The translations under genes were made by a program, and so were the position numbers. The notes under the pieces were generated by a model that was not told where the DNA came from, did not search any database, and worked only from the letters and a program-made list of their open reading frames with translations. This document shows, piece after piece, positions 21,701-32,876 of a stretch of 64,000 nucleotides of DNA; the first letter of the stretch is position 1; every line of letters begins with the position of its first letter. Source of the DNA: Cucumis sativus (Eukaryota > Streptophyta > Magnoliopsida > Cucurbitales > Cucurbitaceae); assembly GCF_000004075.3 (NCBI RefSeq), contig NW_022279584.1:62001-126000 (forward strand). The letters are read 5' to 3'.

Positions 21701-23740
21701 CTGAGAAAGCTTACACAGTGGTGATAGGTACACTCCTAATCTTGGAGCACTTTGCTTTATTATTATTTGACTCGGGGTCCTCTCATTCTTTTATATCGCC
21801 AATTTTTGTTCAACATATGAGTTTACAAGTAGAACCCTTGAGTTATATGTTATTTGTCTCTACTCCATCTGGAGAAATTATGTTGTCGAAAGGAAAGATA
21901 AAAACATGTTAAATAGAAATAGCATATCATGTTTTAGATGTAACTTTATTAGTATTACACATGCAAGACTTTGATGTAATATGGGGCATGAATTGGCTAT
22001 CTGCTAACCATGCAAACATAGATTATTCTCGCAAGGAGGTAGTTTTTAACCCTCATGAGGCGACTAGTTTAAAGTATAAGGGGGCGGGGACTGTGGCCTA
22101 CCCAAAGTTATCTCAACCATGAAGGCCAGTAAGTTGTTCAACCAAGGTACTTAGAGTATCTTGGCTAGTGTTGTAGATACCAGAGAGCCCGATGTATCCT
22201 TATCATCTGAATGAATGGTAAGGAAATACCCCGATGTTTTTTTAGAAGAGCTTTCAAGACTTTCTCCTCACAAAGAGGTTGATTTTGCTATTGAACTGAA
22301 ACCAGGCACTGGTCCCATATCGAGAGCTCCATACAGAATGGCTCCAGCTGAGCTGAAGGAGTTGAAGGTCTAGTTGCTAGAATTATAGGACAAGGGCTTT
22401 ATTCGATCTAGTATGTCACCTTGGGGAGCACCGCAATTATTTGTGAAGAAGAAAGATGGGTTGATGTGTCTTTGCATTTACTATAAAAAGCTTAATAAGG
22501 TGATAGTCAAGAACAAATATTCATTGCCCAGGATTGATGGCTTGTTTGATCAGTTTTAGGGAGCCACTGTGTTCTCTAAGATCAATTTACGATCAGGATA
22601 TCACCAGTTGAGGATTAGAGACAATGATATTCCCAAGACTGCCTTTCCAGATATGGACATTACGAGTTTATTGTGATGTCCTTTGGCTCGACAAATGCTC
22701 CTGGTGTATTTATGGATTTGATGAATAAGGTGGTGCTTAAGGATTTCTTAGACACTTCTGTGATATTTTTTATTGATCACATCTTGGTTTACTCCAAGAC
22801 AGAGGCTGAGCATGAGGAGTATTTGCATAAGGTATTAGAGACTCTTCGAGCCAATAGGCTATATGCCAAGTTTTCCAAGTGTGAGTTTTGACTGAAGCAA
22901 GTTTTGTTCCTTGGCCATGTAGTGTCCAGTGAAAGTTATTATAGACCCAGCAAAGATTAAAGTTGTTACCATTTGGCCTCGACCTTGTACAGTCAGTGAA
23001 GTTTAAAGTTTTTTGGGTTTAATAGGTTATTACAGAAGGTTCGTGGAAGGCTTCTCTCGTATAGCTAGTCCTTTGACCTAGCTAACCAGGAAGGGGAATC
23101 CTTTTGTTTGGAGCCCAACATGTGAGAGCAGTTTCCAGGATCTTAAACAGAAACTTGTTACTACACCAGTCCTTATAGTGCCAGATGGATCTGGGAGTTA
23201 TGTGATTTACAGCGATGCCTCTTAGAAAGGATTGAGTTGTGTATTGATGCAATAAGGTAAGGTGGTTGTTTATGCATCTCCTCAGTTGAAGAGCCATGAG
23301 CAGAACTACCCTACACATGATTTAGAGTTTGACAGCAATAGTTTTTGCACTTAAGATTTGGAGGTATTATTTATATGGTGAGAAGATTCAGATCTTCATT
23401 GACCATAAGAGCTTGAATTGGTCAAGGACTTAAATATGAGATAAATATGAGATAGCGCGGATGGCTCGAGTTGGTCAAGGACTACGATCATGAGATCGTG
23501 AGTTAGTAGGAAGGTATCATACTCTGTAGCACTCATTACTAGTCAGGTTCCTTTGCACAGAGATCTTGAGAGAGCTAAGATTACATTTTTAGTAGGAGAA
23601 GTCACCTCACAGTTAGCTCAAGTGTCAGTACAACCAACTTTGAGGCAGAGAATTATTATTGCTCAGCTCACTGATCCTTATTTGGTTGATAAGCGATGCT
23701 TAACAGAAGTAGGGTAAGCTGAGGAGTTCTCTTTATCCTC
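21700..23740 (+). mobile_element. Gypsy protease, reverse transcriptase and RNase H (pseudogene)
   Basis: The aspartic protease is visible as [14 protein letters not shown] (21750), then [20 protein letters not shown]. Reverse transcriptase follows: [14 protein letters not shown] (22330), [19 protein letters not shown] sequence (22590), [15 protein letters not shown] (22680), and [12 protein letters not shown] at the YxDD site, here IDH, so the second catalytic Asp is lost. Next are FLGHVV-type sequence, [11 protein letters not shown], and an RNase H start (SYVIYSDAS then stop). Many TAG/TAA codons replace CAG/CAA, consistent with C-to-T decay. Layout and motifs match Tekay/Del-type chromoviruses. 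Confidence 0.8.
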
Positions 23741-24117
23741 TGATGATGGACTCATGTTCGAGAGACGGTTATGTGTGCCAGCAGACAGTGTAGTTAAGAC
23801 AGAGTTGTTGGTTGAGGCCCATAATTCTCCACTTTCTATGCATCCAAATAGTACAAAGATGTATAAATATTTAAAACAAGTTTACTGGTGGAAAAATATG
23901 AAGAGAGAAGTGCCAGACTTTGTCAATAAGTCTCTAGTTTGCTAACAGGTGAAGACACTAAAACAGAAGCCAACAGGTTTTTTGCAACCTTTGAGTGTGC
24001 CAGAATGGAAGTGGGAGAATGTGTCTATAGATTTCATTTTAGAACTGCCAAGGTCTCTGAAGGGTTATAAAGTAATTTGGTTTATTGTTGACAAGCTCAC
24101 GAAGTCAGCCCATTTCA
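23741..24117 (+). mobile_element. Gypsy integrase, left part
   Basis: The zinc-binding region (EAHNSPLSMHPNSTKMYKYL with H-x3/4-H, then WWKNMKREVPDFVNKSLVC) is followed by WKWENVSIDFILELPRSL, the first catalytic Asp region, and IWFIVDKLTKSAHF. The reading is interrupted at 24117 by a CACTA transposon and resumes at 27675. Confidence 0.8.
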
Positions 24118-24129
24118 CACTACTACAAA

Positions 24130-24560
24130 AACAAGCTCTCTTGACATTTTTAAACTGTCAAGAGAAGGCTTTCTTGACCGTTTTAAAACCGTCGTTGAAG
24201 CCAGCGTCAAGAAAGGCAAAGTTCTTGACGGTTGATTAAATGTCAAGAATAGTGAACGTTGACGTTTTAGAAACGTCAAGTATACTTATGTTCATGACGT
24301 TTTAGAACCGTCAAGAATGGTATTATTTATGACATTTTAAAACCGTCAAGGATGAACTGATTTATGACATTTTAAAACCGTCAAGGATGAACTGATTTAT
24401 GACATTTTAAAATCGTCAAGAATTTTAATATTCATGACATTTTAAAACTGTCAAGAATGTAATTGTTCTTGACATTTGTAAACCGTCAAAAATGCAATTG
24501 TTCATGATAGTTTAAAATCGTCAAGCTTGCAATTGTTCATGACATTTTAAAACCGTCAAG
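24130..24560. repeat. CACTA subterminal palindrome array, left
   Basis: About nine units, spaced about 40-50 bases, each contain a palindrome of the form TTGACG-TTTTAAAA-CGTCAA. Variants include ctgtcaag, tgacattttaaaaccgtcaa and gacgttttagaaccgtcaag. Subterminal repeats bind the CACTA transposase in known elements (TNPA for En/Spm); the same role here is inferred. Confidence 0.8.
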
Positions 24561-25090
24561 CATTTTTTTATTTTTTTTTAAAAAAATAATTTGTAATTGA
24601 ATTATGCTGTAATGGAACGATGATTGTCCTGTAATTGTCCTGTAATTGTCCAGAAACAGTTTCATAGATATTTGATATTCATCCAATATAGTTTCAAATC
24701 TCAAAAATATATAAATAAAACCATTCACCATATATAATATTCAATTCCAAGACTTTACATATACATAATGAAATAGGCTTTACATTAGATTTCATATGGC
24801 ATTACATTGGCATGAATTCAAATCAACTTACAAAGTCACAAAACATGCCAGCTACAACAATAATCAAAAGTATATACGAATGAACAAACCCCCCCCCCCC
24901 CCCCTTCCCCCCTTCCTCCATATGAACAATTCAAAAGAATTATAGGCTAAAGTTTCTATACATAAAGTTTAAGATCATAAAGAAGCGGCACAACAAAAAA
25001 CTTCCTACTTCATGTAAGTTTATGACCTTAAACTTTAACAAAAAAACAAACCGTCAAACACTGATCAGAATCACAAAATATTAGTCATAG

Positions 25091-25371
25091 TCATATGTAA
25101 GAACCCAAAAAGTCAGCTAACTCAACTCGCACCTCATCTAGTTCTGCCTGTGAGTATGATCTTCGTGTATCAATCTATATATAAACATGCAAAATAAATT
25201 AAATGAATTAACTGACTATACAAATAAACCAATTAACTCACAAAATTAATATAGTTTGATATATAACATACCGCATCGGATATGACAATGCTTCCCCTAG
25301 TCACAATTTCTCTCAAATACCTCATGACGTAGTATCCACACTCAGTACTCCCGACTTGTAGTGGACACTAT
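25091..25371 (-). pseudogene. Ulp1-like cysteine peptidase, C-terminal two exons of CACTA gene
   Basis: Exon one (25272-25371, minus strand) reads CPLQVGSTECGYYVMRYL then REIVTRGSIVISDA. The ECG cysteine corresponds to the catalytic Cys of C48 (Ulp1/SENP) peptidases. A 97-bp intron (GTATG...TATATAG, 25175-25271) follows. Exon two (25091-25174) reads IDTRRSYSQAELDEVRVELA and ends at TGA 25091-25093. Plant CACTA elements often carry such a SUMO-peptidase-like gene beside the transposase. The catalytic His and Asp regions are deleted. Confidence 0.75.
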
Positions 25372-25440
25372 ATAAAAGCAACAAATGTGAATAACAAAGT
25401 AATCCTTTGATGTAGTGGACACTATATAAAAGCAACAAAT
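25357..25440. repeat. 30-bp direct repeat at internal deletion junction
   Basis: tgtagtggacactatataaa plus about ten more bases occurs at 25357-25386 and again at 25411-25440, 54 bases apart. The repeat lies exactly where the peptidase sequence stops and the transposase-associated domain begins, so it probably marks the internal deletion. Confidence 0.65.
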
Positions 25441-25581
25441 TTCACAATTCCCACATTTCAAACAAGGATAACGAATATAGGAGTTACTTGTATTAGAAAA
25501 TCCAAATTTGATGAAGTTTTCCACACCCAACTCATAATCTTTAGACAATCTACTCTTGTGCATCCAAGATTTATCCATCAT
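25440..25581 (-). pseudogene. CACTA transposase N-terminal (Transpos_assoc) domain remnant
   Basis: The minus strand from the second ATG of MMDKSWMHKSRLSKDYELGV reads on to NFIKFGFSNTSNSYIRYP and CLKCGNCE. The DKSWM start, the GV..F..F block and the CxxC ending are the hallmark of the transposase-associated domain at the start of plant TNP2-type transposases. The DDE core is missing, deleted between here and the peptidase tail. Confidence 0.75.
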
Positions 25582-26589
25582 TATAAATCTAATGAGAAAT
25601 AAAGTTATTGTTTATTAATCAACAACATTTTATATTATAAAAGCGACTCAACCAATAGAAGTTGAAATAAAAAAAAGGACAAATATCGATTTATACCTCC
25701 GAACTTTGGATAGCATCAATTTAACTTTTTATGTATGCATCAATTTAAATTTTATGACTGTGGAAGTAAAACATAATAAAACATTTAAATGGATACATAC
25801 CCAAAATTGAGATAATTGAAGTTCACATGTGAAAGCAACATGGCATAGGAAGAAAGAAAAGAAAAGGAAGTAAAAGGGAGAGAGTAGGGGAGGGTTTTGG
25901 GAAGCAACAGGCAAGAGGACTTGACTTTATATTCCCAAATCCCAAAACAAAATCCACTATACAATGAAAGCTTTTTATAGCCTAAAATTAGAAAACCCCA
26001 TAAATAAGAATAAGAAAGAAAGTACTAAGAAGCATTTATTCTCTCACACCCAATCTAAACGAAAATAATACTATAACGTAACGTACACCCAATCTAAACG
26101 AAAATCACAAGATTCACATCTGCATCTCATACAAACACCATCTACAATCTCCGTCCTGTCCACATACACACATTTATATATAGATTCCATGACAATCACG
26201 ATATACATTCGACATCAAGTCTACTTCAATTCATATACATTCATATATATTTTCAGTCAACCCACAGTATACATTCAACACACATACAGTTCACAATCAC
26301 AGTTCACAATCACAATTGAGTCCAGTAGAAAATCTCTTACCTCGATTTCTATGCAAATTCTTCAATCTACTAAATCCAATGAATCAAATCCTAAACATAA
26401 TCAATCATAAAATCAACATCGTTCTAAATAGTTTCAACCTTTCAAATTAGTCCATATGTAAATTCCACAACTTATCGAAATACTGGCGAACTGAACCCTC
26501 AACAATTCACAAATTGGTTGTGAATTTAAGGGAGCCCAAGGTTACTCCCAACACCTCAACGCACGACTGTCGAACTCGCAGCAAAATCC

Positions 26590-27060
26590 TAAGTGTGGGT
26601 CGGTCAGCGGTCGGCTAAAGGAGACGTGGCCGGAGAATCGCGCGGCAGTGCAGCGGTTGGAATGAAGGTTGCGCGGCAGTTACAGGTGGATGGGCGCGGC
26701 GGTTTCGATCCGAAGGAGAAAAGAGAGGGTGGCGGTTGGGTTCGGCGAGCGGCGGCGGTTTTGCTTCGCGAACGGAGATGGAGACGGCAGATCGGCGCGC
26801 GGGACGACTGCAACACAGATCTGGACTGGCAGCGGCGCGGTCTTGCTTCGCGAACGGAGATGGAGACAGCAGATCGGAATGGAGGTCGCGGCGCTCGACT
26901 TAGGGGAGACGCGGCGGCCGACGGCTGCTGCGAACGGAAGAGAAGGGGAAGGAGACGGTGGGGTCGTCGCGGCGCACGGGAGGAAGGAGAATAGGGGCGG
27001 CGATTGCGGCTGGGGAGAAGGGGAAGGACGCACGGGGAGGAAGAAGGAAATAGGGAAAAG
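26590..27060. other. GC-rich block inside the CACTA element
   Basis: GC content rises sharply here, and long ORFs open in several frames on both strands, as GC-rich DNA allows. Their products are Arg/Gly- or Ser/Pro-rich with no domain, so I do not call a gene. A 35-bp direct repeat containing ttgcttcgcgaacggagatg occurs at about 26762 and 26843. The block sits upstream of the transposase remnant, so it may be the element's promoter/leader or captured host DNA. The right end (ggggcattaca, 27226-27236) resembles a Gypsy LTR terminus. Confidence 0.4.
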
Positions 27061-27159
27061 AAAGAAAAAGGAAAAAGAAAAGAAAAGGAAAAAAGAAAAA
27101 ACAATATATATATTTCTTTTTCTTTTCTTTTTATTTAAATTAAATATAAATAATAAATA

Positions 27160-27160
27160 A

Positions 27161-27191
<31 letters not shown>

Positions 27192-27225
27192 ATAAAAAAA
27201 AAAAAAATATATATATATATACCTT
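27160..27225. repeat. AT dinucleotide microsatellite
   Basis: Runs of (at)n and (ta)n are broken by a 13-A tract. The run separates the GC-rich block from the right subterminal array. Confidence 0.85.
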
Positions 27226-27244
27226 TGGGGCATTACAAGCAGAG

Positions 27245-27645
27245 GTTCTTGACGTTTTAAAAACGTCAAGAATTTTTATAAATTTCTTGACGTTTTAAAA
27301 ACGTCAAGCAATTTTTACAATAGTCTTGACGTTTTAAAACCGTCAAGAATATTTTATAAATTTCTTGACGTTTTTAAAACGTCAAGTAAAATTTTAAATA
27401 CTTGACGTTTAAGAAACGTCAAGCATGTCGAATTCATACGCTTCTTAACGTTTTAAGAACGTCCAAAAATTAATAGATATTTCTTGATGTTTTAAAAACG
27501 TCAAGAAAAAATTTATTTTTTCTTGACGTTTAATAAAACGTTAAGAATGATGTTTCAGAAAAATTCTTGACGTTTTTTATTAAAAATGAAATCTTTCTTG
27601 ACGTTTTTCGAAAAAAAACGTCAAGAAAAGGAAAACAGCAACCGT
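27245..27645. repeat. CACTA subterminal palindrome array, right
   Basis: About eight units contain the palindrome in its cleanest form, e.g. cttgacgttttaaaacgtca, spaced about 45-55 bases by AT-rich linkers. It mirrors the left array (24130-24560), although the left units more often carry an extra base pair (gacggtttt). Confidence 0.85.
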
Positions 27646-27674
27646 CAAGAAAGCCTATTTTTCTAGTAGTGTCA

Positions 27675-28690
27675 TCTTAGAGAAGTCCACTTGTACTGCC
27701 AGTAAGTGGGCACAGTTGTATATGACCGAGATAGTGAGACTGCATGGAGTGCTCGTGTCAATTGTTTATGATAGAGATGCCTATTTTACTTCCAAGTTTT
27801 GGAAAGGACTTCAGGCTGCCATGGGCACGAGATTGGACTTTAGTATAACTGTTCACCCTCAGACTGATGGTTAGACAGAGCGTTTTGAGCCAAATTTTGG
27901 AGAGATATGTTCCGAACATGTGTGCTAGAGTTTTCAGGAAGTTGGGACTCCTATTTGCATTTGATGGAGTTCGCTTATAATAACAGTTAGCAGGCTACCA
28001 TTAACATTCGCATCATTTGAAGCTCTACATGGTAAGTGTTGTAGATTCTCTGTATGTTGGGGTGAGGTTGGTGAGCAGAGGATGTTATGTCCCAAGCTAG
28101 TTCAGACCACCAATGAGGCCATACAGAAGATTAGAGCCCGCATGTTGACTGAGCAGAGGATGTTATGTCCCAAGCTAGTTCAGACCACCAATGTGGCCAT
28201 ACAGAAGATTAGAGCCCGCATGTTGACAGCGCAGAGCATACAGAAGAGTTACGCCAATGAACAACGTAGGGATCTTGAGTTCGATGTAGGGGACATGGTT
28301 TTTGTAAAGGTAGCACCTATGAAGGGTGTTATGAGGTTTGAGAAGAAGGGAAACCTGAGTCCACGTTTCGTAACTCATCATTTGGCATTGCCTCTGTCAT
28401 TGTCTGCAGTTCATGATGTATACGATGTATCCATGCTGAGGAAGTGTGTAACAGATCCAACACATATAGTTGATTATGAGTCATTGCAAATCAATGAGAA
28501 CTTGAGCTATGAGGAGCAACCAGTTGAGATTTTGGCAAAAGAAGTTAAGTTGCTTCATAACAGGGGAATTAATTAATGTTCTTTATCAAAACCACGAGGT
28601 TGAAAAAGCTACTTGGGAGAGAGAGGACAACATGAGAGCTCATTATCCCGAGCTATACAAGGATTAGAACTTTCAAGGACGAAAGTTTCT
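27675..28690 (+). mobile_element. Gypsy integrase, right part and C-terminus
   Basis: The reading resumes with STCTASKWAQLYMTEIVRLHG-type sequence, RDAYFTSKFWKGLQA and the TVHPQTDG motif around the catalytic Glu. Then come LEFDVGDMVFVKVAPMKGVM and DVYDVSMLRKCVTDPTHIVD, the C-terminal SH3-like region, and a chromodomain-like end (HEVEKATWEREDNMRAHYPE). A 78-bp in-frame tandem duplication lies at 28073-28228. A purine-rich tract (caaaggaggga, 28691-28701) directly precedes the LTR. Confidence 0.8.
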
Positions 28691-28701
28691 CAAAGGAGGG
28701 A

Positions 28702-30856
28702 CGTAATCTTTATTTTTAAATTATCTTAATTTAATTTAATTTATGATGGATTTAGTCTAGTGTTATAATTTTTTAGAATTGTTTGTTTTGTGGAAATTGT
28801 GATTAATTAAATGTTCAATGGAAGATTATTTAATTAATTGTATTATTGGAAATTTTGGTGAGATTTAAGATTATTGGCTAATTATATAAGTAAATATAAT
28901 AAACTAAGTCATGGAAGGGTAAGAATAATTTATTATTGACTTTTTTAGGAAAGATATTTTTGAGCGAGAGAAAATAATTATATTGTGGAAAATATAATTA
29001 TTTTGAAAGATATTGTATTCTTGGAAAAAATAAAAAGTTTGGTTTGATGAGGAGACAGAGTATAATTTAATTGAGTTAACTTGTTAATTGGAAATGGAAA
29101 AGGAATAATGATAATAATAATAAATATCATCATTATTATTATATATAAATTAACCCTCGTGAAACGTGCAAAGAAAAGAGAGAACTATTCATCATCTTCT
29201 TCCTTCTTCACAAACCCTAGTCGTCACTGAACCCATTGCAAGGATCATCACTCGTCGTTTGTGGACACTATCATTCCTCCTCCGTTCGCGTACAGGTGAA
29301 GTTGAGGTGTCTCTCTCTTTTTATTTATTTTTCGCACGTTTTTGTCAAGCCTCATTGTCGGCAAGTTCTGTCTCGTGCCACCAAAATCTCATCGCAGGCA
29401 GCAGTCGAACGAACCTTTTGCCTGACCAAGCCGATATGTGCATCACCGAGCCGATTCTCCACTTCTTCACAAGTTGCCCTCAACTCTGCTGATTTTTCCT
29501 CTCTTTGCGAGTAGTGCGCCCAAGCTAACCGTCGAGCCGATTCTCCTTCTGTCAAGTTGTGTGAGCCATTTCTACCTTAGTCCAAGCCAAGTTACTTTTT
29601 GGTATCTCTTGAGCCTTTTGGGTGAATTTGTGTTGGGTTTGGTACGTCCAAATGAATATTCTTTGGATCTTAAATAAGTTTACAAGAGAATGAGTTGAAT
29701 TACTTTTGCTCGAAGGTTCAAGTGTTAATTTGAGGATTTGAAACTGCAAATTTTTTCATTCAAGGTTGTGTTGGATTCAACCTTAGTCTTGGGGTAAGTT
29801 TGGATGCTTAATTAAATAGTTGGATGATGGTTGACAAAATTAACAATTTTAATTTTGTTTATGTTTAGGCCTGACTTAATTGAGAATTGACTGTCAGGAA
29901 TGGACTATATTTTCACTATATTTTCAACTAATTAATCTCCAGGTAAAAGATTCTACTACTAGCCTCTTACATTATGTTTTACCTTAGTATGCATTAACAT
30001 AGTTATGATGCATGTGATGTGACTGTTAAGGATGTTAGATAATGATAGCAACATAGAAAATCGTTATGTATGACTGAGATATGTGATGACCATGATATGT
30101 TATGAATGAGATATACTATGGTTGAGATATATTACGATTAAGATATGATATTTATGTTATGCTATATGTATATGCTATGATGTTCTGTTAGCTTTACTTG
30201 TTAGAGTCGTACCATGTAGGTGTCCCTCGGGATCACCACCTAATTTATGTATTTGTGGTTAGGTTTGATGTGTGATTCGACAAGATCACTTACAACTTGA
30301 CTCTTCTTTAGGGTGATTCCTTCTGCTTCACCAAGAGCCCATATATGTCCCTACGAGATCACTGGATAGGGTGATTTCAGTAGAATAATAGATATGCGGT
30401 ACTTTCTTATAGGAGGACTTTAACGTAAAATTAACAAACACGTAGTGGGACTAATAGTGGATCCCTTACTAAGTATAAATTTAGACTAACTCCTTTCTAG
30501 ATTTAATTTTTCAGGCAAAGATAGAGGTAAAGGCAATTGGCGAATGACAAGAAGTGACCATGGTTCTCCATAGGGGACAATTTATGTTTTATTTAGCATT
30601 TATATTTTCAATATTAAATTTTCATAAACTTATTTCAGAACCCATATTTACTTTTAGATATATATTTTTATTTTAAATAGGGCCCAAACTAATATTTTAT
30701 TTATTGTTTTCTTTACATACTTTACTTATATTTTATGAATAAATATTTTGAAGTGTTTGTTTTAAAAACTTAGTATTTTCTTTGATTTAAATAAAAAGTC
30801 TTTATTTGTTTTAGTAGTAATGACCTCAACTTAGTATAAAGAGTTGGGTCGTTACA
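28702..30856 (+). mobile_element. Gypsy LTR, right, normal orientation
   Basis: The 2155-bp LTR follows the polypurine tract and ends gggtcgttaca (30846-30856). Its start has lost about 20 bases including the TG (it begins cgtaatc). Landmarks are taagtttggatgcttaatta (29800) and atgtttaggcctgac, shared in inverted form with 18415-20570. The ORFs at 29166-29677 lie in the LTR and resemble no protein. Confidence 0.8.
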
Positions 30857-32876
30857 CTTTCGAGTTATGTAGAGGATGTAAACCTAGTTAAGTCACTCCA
30901 TAATTTGGGGTTGTCCAGCACACGTTTTAGTGTCAAATTCTAAGAAGTTGGACTCTCGTTCAAGGTTATGTCAATTTTTTGGTTATCCTAAAGAAACGAG
31001 AGGTGGTCTATTCTTCGATCCACAAGAAAACAAAGTGTTTATATTGACAAAGGCTACTTTCTTGGAAGAAAACAACATGAGAGATCATAAACCATGAAGC
31101 AAATCAAAATTAAGTGAAGCTACTAATGAATCAACAAGGGTTGTTGATGAAGTTGGTCCCTCATCAAGAGTTGAGGAAACCAACACATCCGATTAGTCTC
31201 ATCCTTCTCAATTGTTGAGAATGCCTCGATGCAGTGGGAGAGTTATATCACAACCTAATCGTTACTTCGGTTTAACTGAAACTCAGGTTGTCATACCAGA
31301 TGATGTCGTTGAGGATCCATTGTTCTATAAATAGGCAATGACTGATGTAGACAAGGACTAATAGGTTAAAACCATGGAATCTATGTACTTCAATTCAGTA
31401 TGAGAGCTTGTAGATCTACCTGAAGGGGTGAAACCCATAGGGTGCAAATGGATCTATAAGAGAAAGAGAGATTCAGCTGGGAAGGTACAAACCTTCAAAG
31501 CTAGACTTTTAGCAAATGGGTATACCCAAAGGGAAGGGATTGACTACGAGGAAACTTTTTCTCTCTTGCTATGTTAAAGTCTATAAGGATTCTCTTGTCC
31601 ATAGTCACTTTTTATGATTATGAAATATGACAAATGGATGTTAATACTGCTTTTCTAAGTGGCAATCTTGAAGAGAGTATCTTTATGTCTCAGCCTGAGG
31701 GGTTCATAACCCAAGGTTAGAAACAAAAAGTTTACAAGCTGAATCGATCCATTTATGGGTTGAAATAAACATCTAGATCTTGGAACATTAGATTTGATAT
31801 TGCGATCAAATCTTACGGTTTTGACCAAAATGTTGATGAGCCTTGTGTATACAAGAAAATCAACAAAGATAAAGTAGCTTTCTTAGTACTTTATGTGGAC
31901 GATATCCTTCTCACTGGAAATGATGTAGGATACCTAACTAACGTTAAAACTTGGCTACCAGTCCAATTCTAAATGAAAGATTTGGGAGAGGCACAATTTG
32001 TTCTTGGGATCCAAATCATAAGGGATCGTAAGAACAAAATGCTAGCACTGTCTCAGGCAACCTATATCGACAAAATATTGGTTCGATATTCGATGCAAAC
32101 TCTAAGAAGGATTTATTACCTTTCAAGCACGAGGTTTACTTGTCTAAGGAACAATGTCCTAAGACACCTCAAGAAGTTGAGAAGATATGAGACATATTCC
32201 ATATGCCTTAGTTGTGGGTAGCTTAATTTATGTTATGTTCTGCACTAGGTTAAACATTTATTATGTAGTGGGAATAGTCAGTAGATATCAGTCCAACTTA
32301 GGGTTAGACCACTAGACGACGGGTTAAAATTATTCTTAAGTATCTTAGGAGAATGAGAAACTACATGCTTGTGTATGAAGCTAGGGATTTAATCCCGATT
32401 TCTAAACAGATAAGGATTCTAGGAAATCTAGTGGGATTAGTGTTCACCCTAAACGGGAGAACAGTAGCATGTCATAGCATCAAGCAAGGATGCATTGTAG
32501 ACTCTACTATAAAGGTTGAGTACGTCGTTGCTTGTGAAGCAACAATAGAAGCAATTTGGCTAAGGAAGTTTCTGCAAGATTTGGAAGTTGTTCCAAATAT
32601 GAACATGCCCATCACTTTATATTTTGATATCAATTGGGCAGTGACCAATTATAAGGAACCTCAAAGCCACAAATGAGGAAAACATATAGAGAGAAAATAT
32701 CATCTGATACAAGAGATTGTGCAACGAAGTGAAGTGATCGTCACCAAGATCGCTTTGGAGCATAACATTGCTGATCCATTTACAAAGACTCTCACGGCTA
32801 AAGTGTTCGAGGCTCATCTAGAGAGTCTAGATCTGCGAGTTTTGTACATTAGGTAATCTAGGACAAGTGGGAGATG
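30857..32876 (+). mobile_element. Ty1/copia element, right half (integrase end, reverse transcriptase, RNase H)
   Basis: This continues the Copia broken at 18414. It begins with IIWGCPAHVLVSN and KLDSRSRLCQFFGYP, then the variable linker, then reverse transcriptase (LPEGVKPIGCKWIYKRKRDS at 31410, FKARLLANGYTQREGIDYEE, FLVLYVDDILLTGNDVGYL with intact YVDD at 31885). RNase H follows (GCIVDSTIKVEYVVACEATI, HNIADPFTKTL). A purine-rich tract (caagtgggaga) precedes the LTR at 32877. Stops and a deletion near 32270-32330 inactivate it. Confidence 0.8.

Larger units (their letters stand above)
24118..27671 (-). mobile_element. CACTA (CMC/EnSpm) DNA transposon, internally deleted
   Basis: The 3554-bp element begins CACTACTACAAAAACAAGC and ends with a sequence whose reverse complement is CACTACTAGAAAAATAGGC, giving ~28-bp imperfect terminal inverted repeats. 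It is flanked by tca on both sides (24115-24117, 27672-27674), the 3-bp target duplication expected of CACTA elements. The Gypsy integrase reads on from one flank to the other. On the minus strand it keeps a transposase-associated domain (25440-25581) and the end of a Ulp1-like peptidase (25091-25371). Both are partial, so the element depended on another copy for movement. Confidence 0.9.

Noticed and set aside
24889..24904. 16-C homopolymer as a functional element
   Set aside because: A single poly(C) run in AT-rich transposon interior is most likely slippage or sequencing-prone sequence; nothing around it suggests a function.
26593..27160. Overlapping ORFs of 117-166 codons on both strands, possibly a captured gene
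   Set aside because: They arise from high GC content, overlap in four frames, and give only low-complexity Arg/Gly or Ser/Pro products without a domain.
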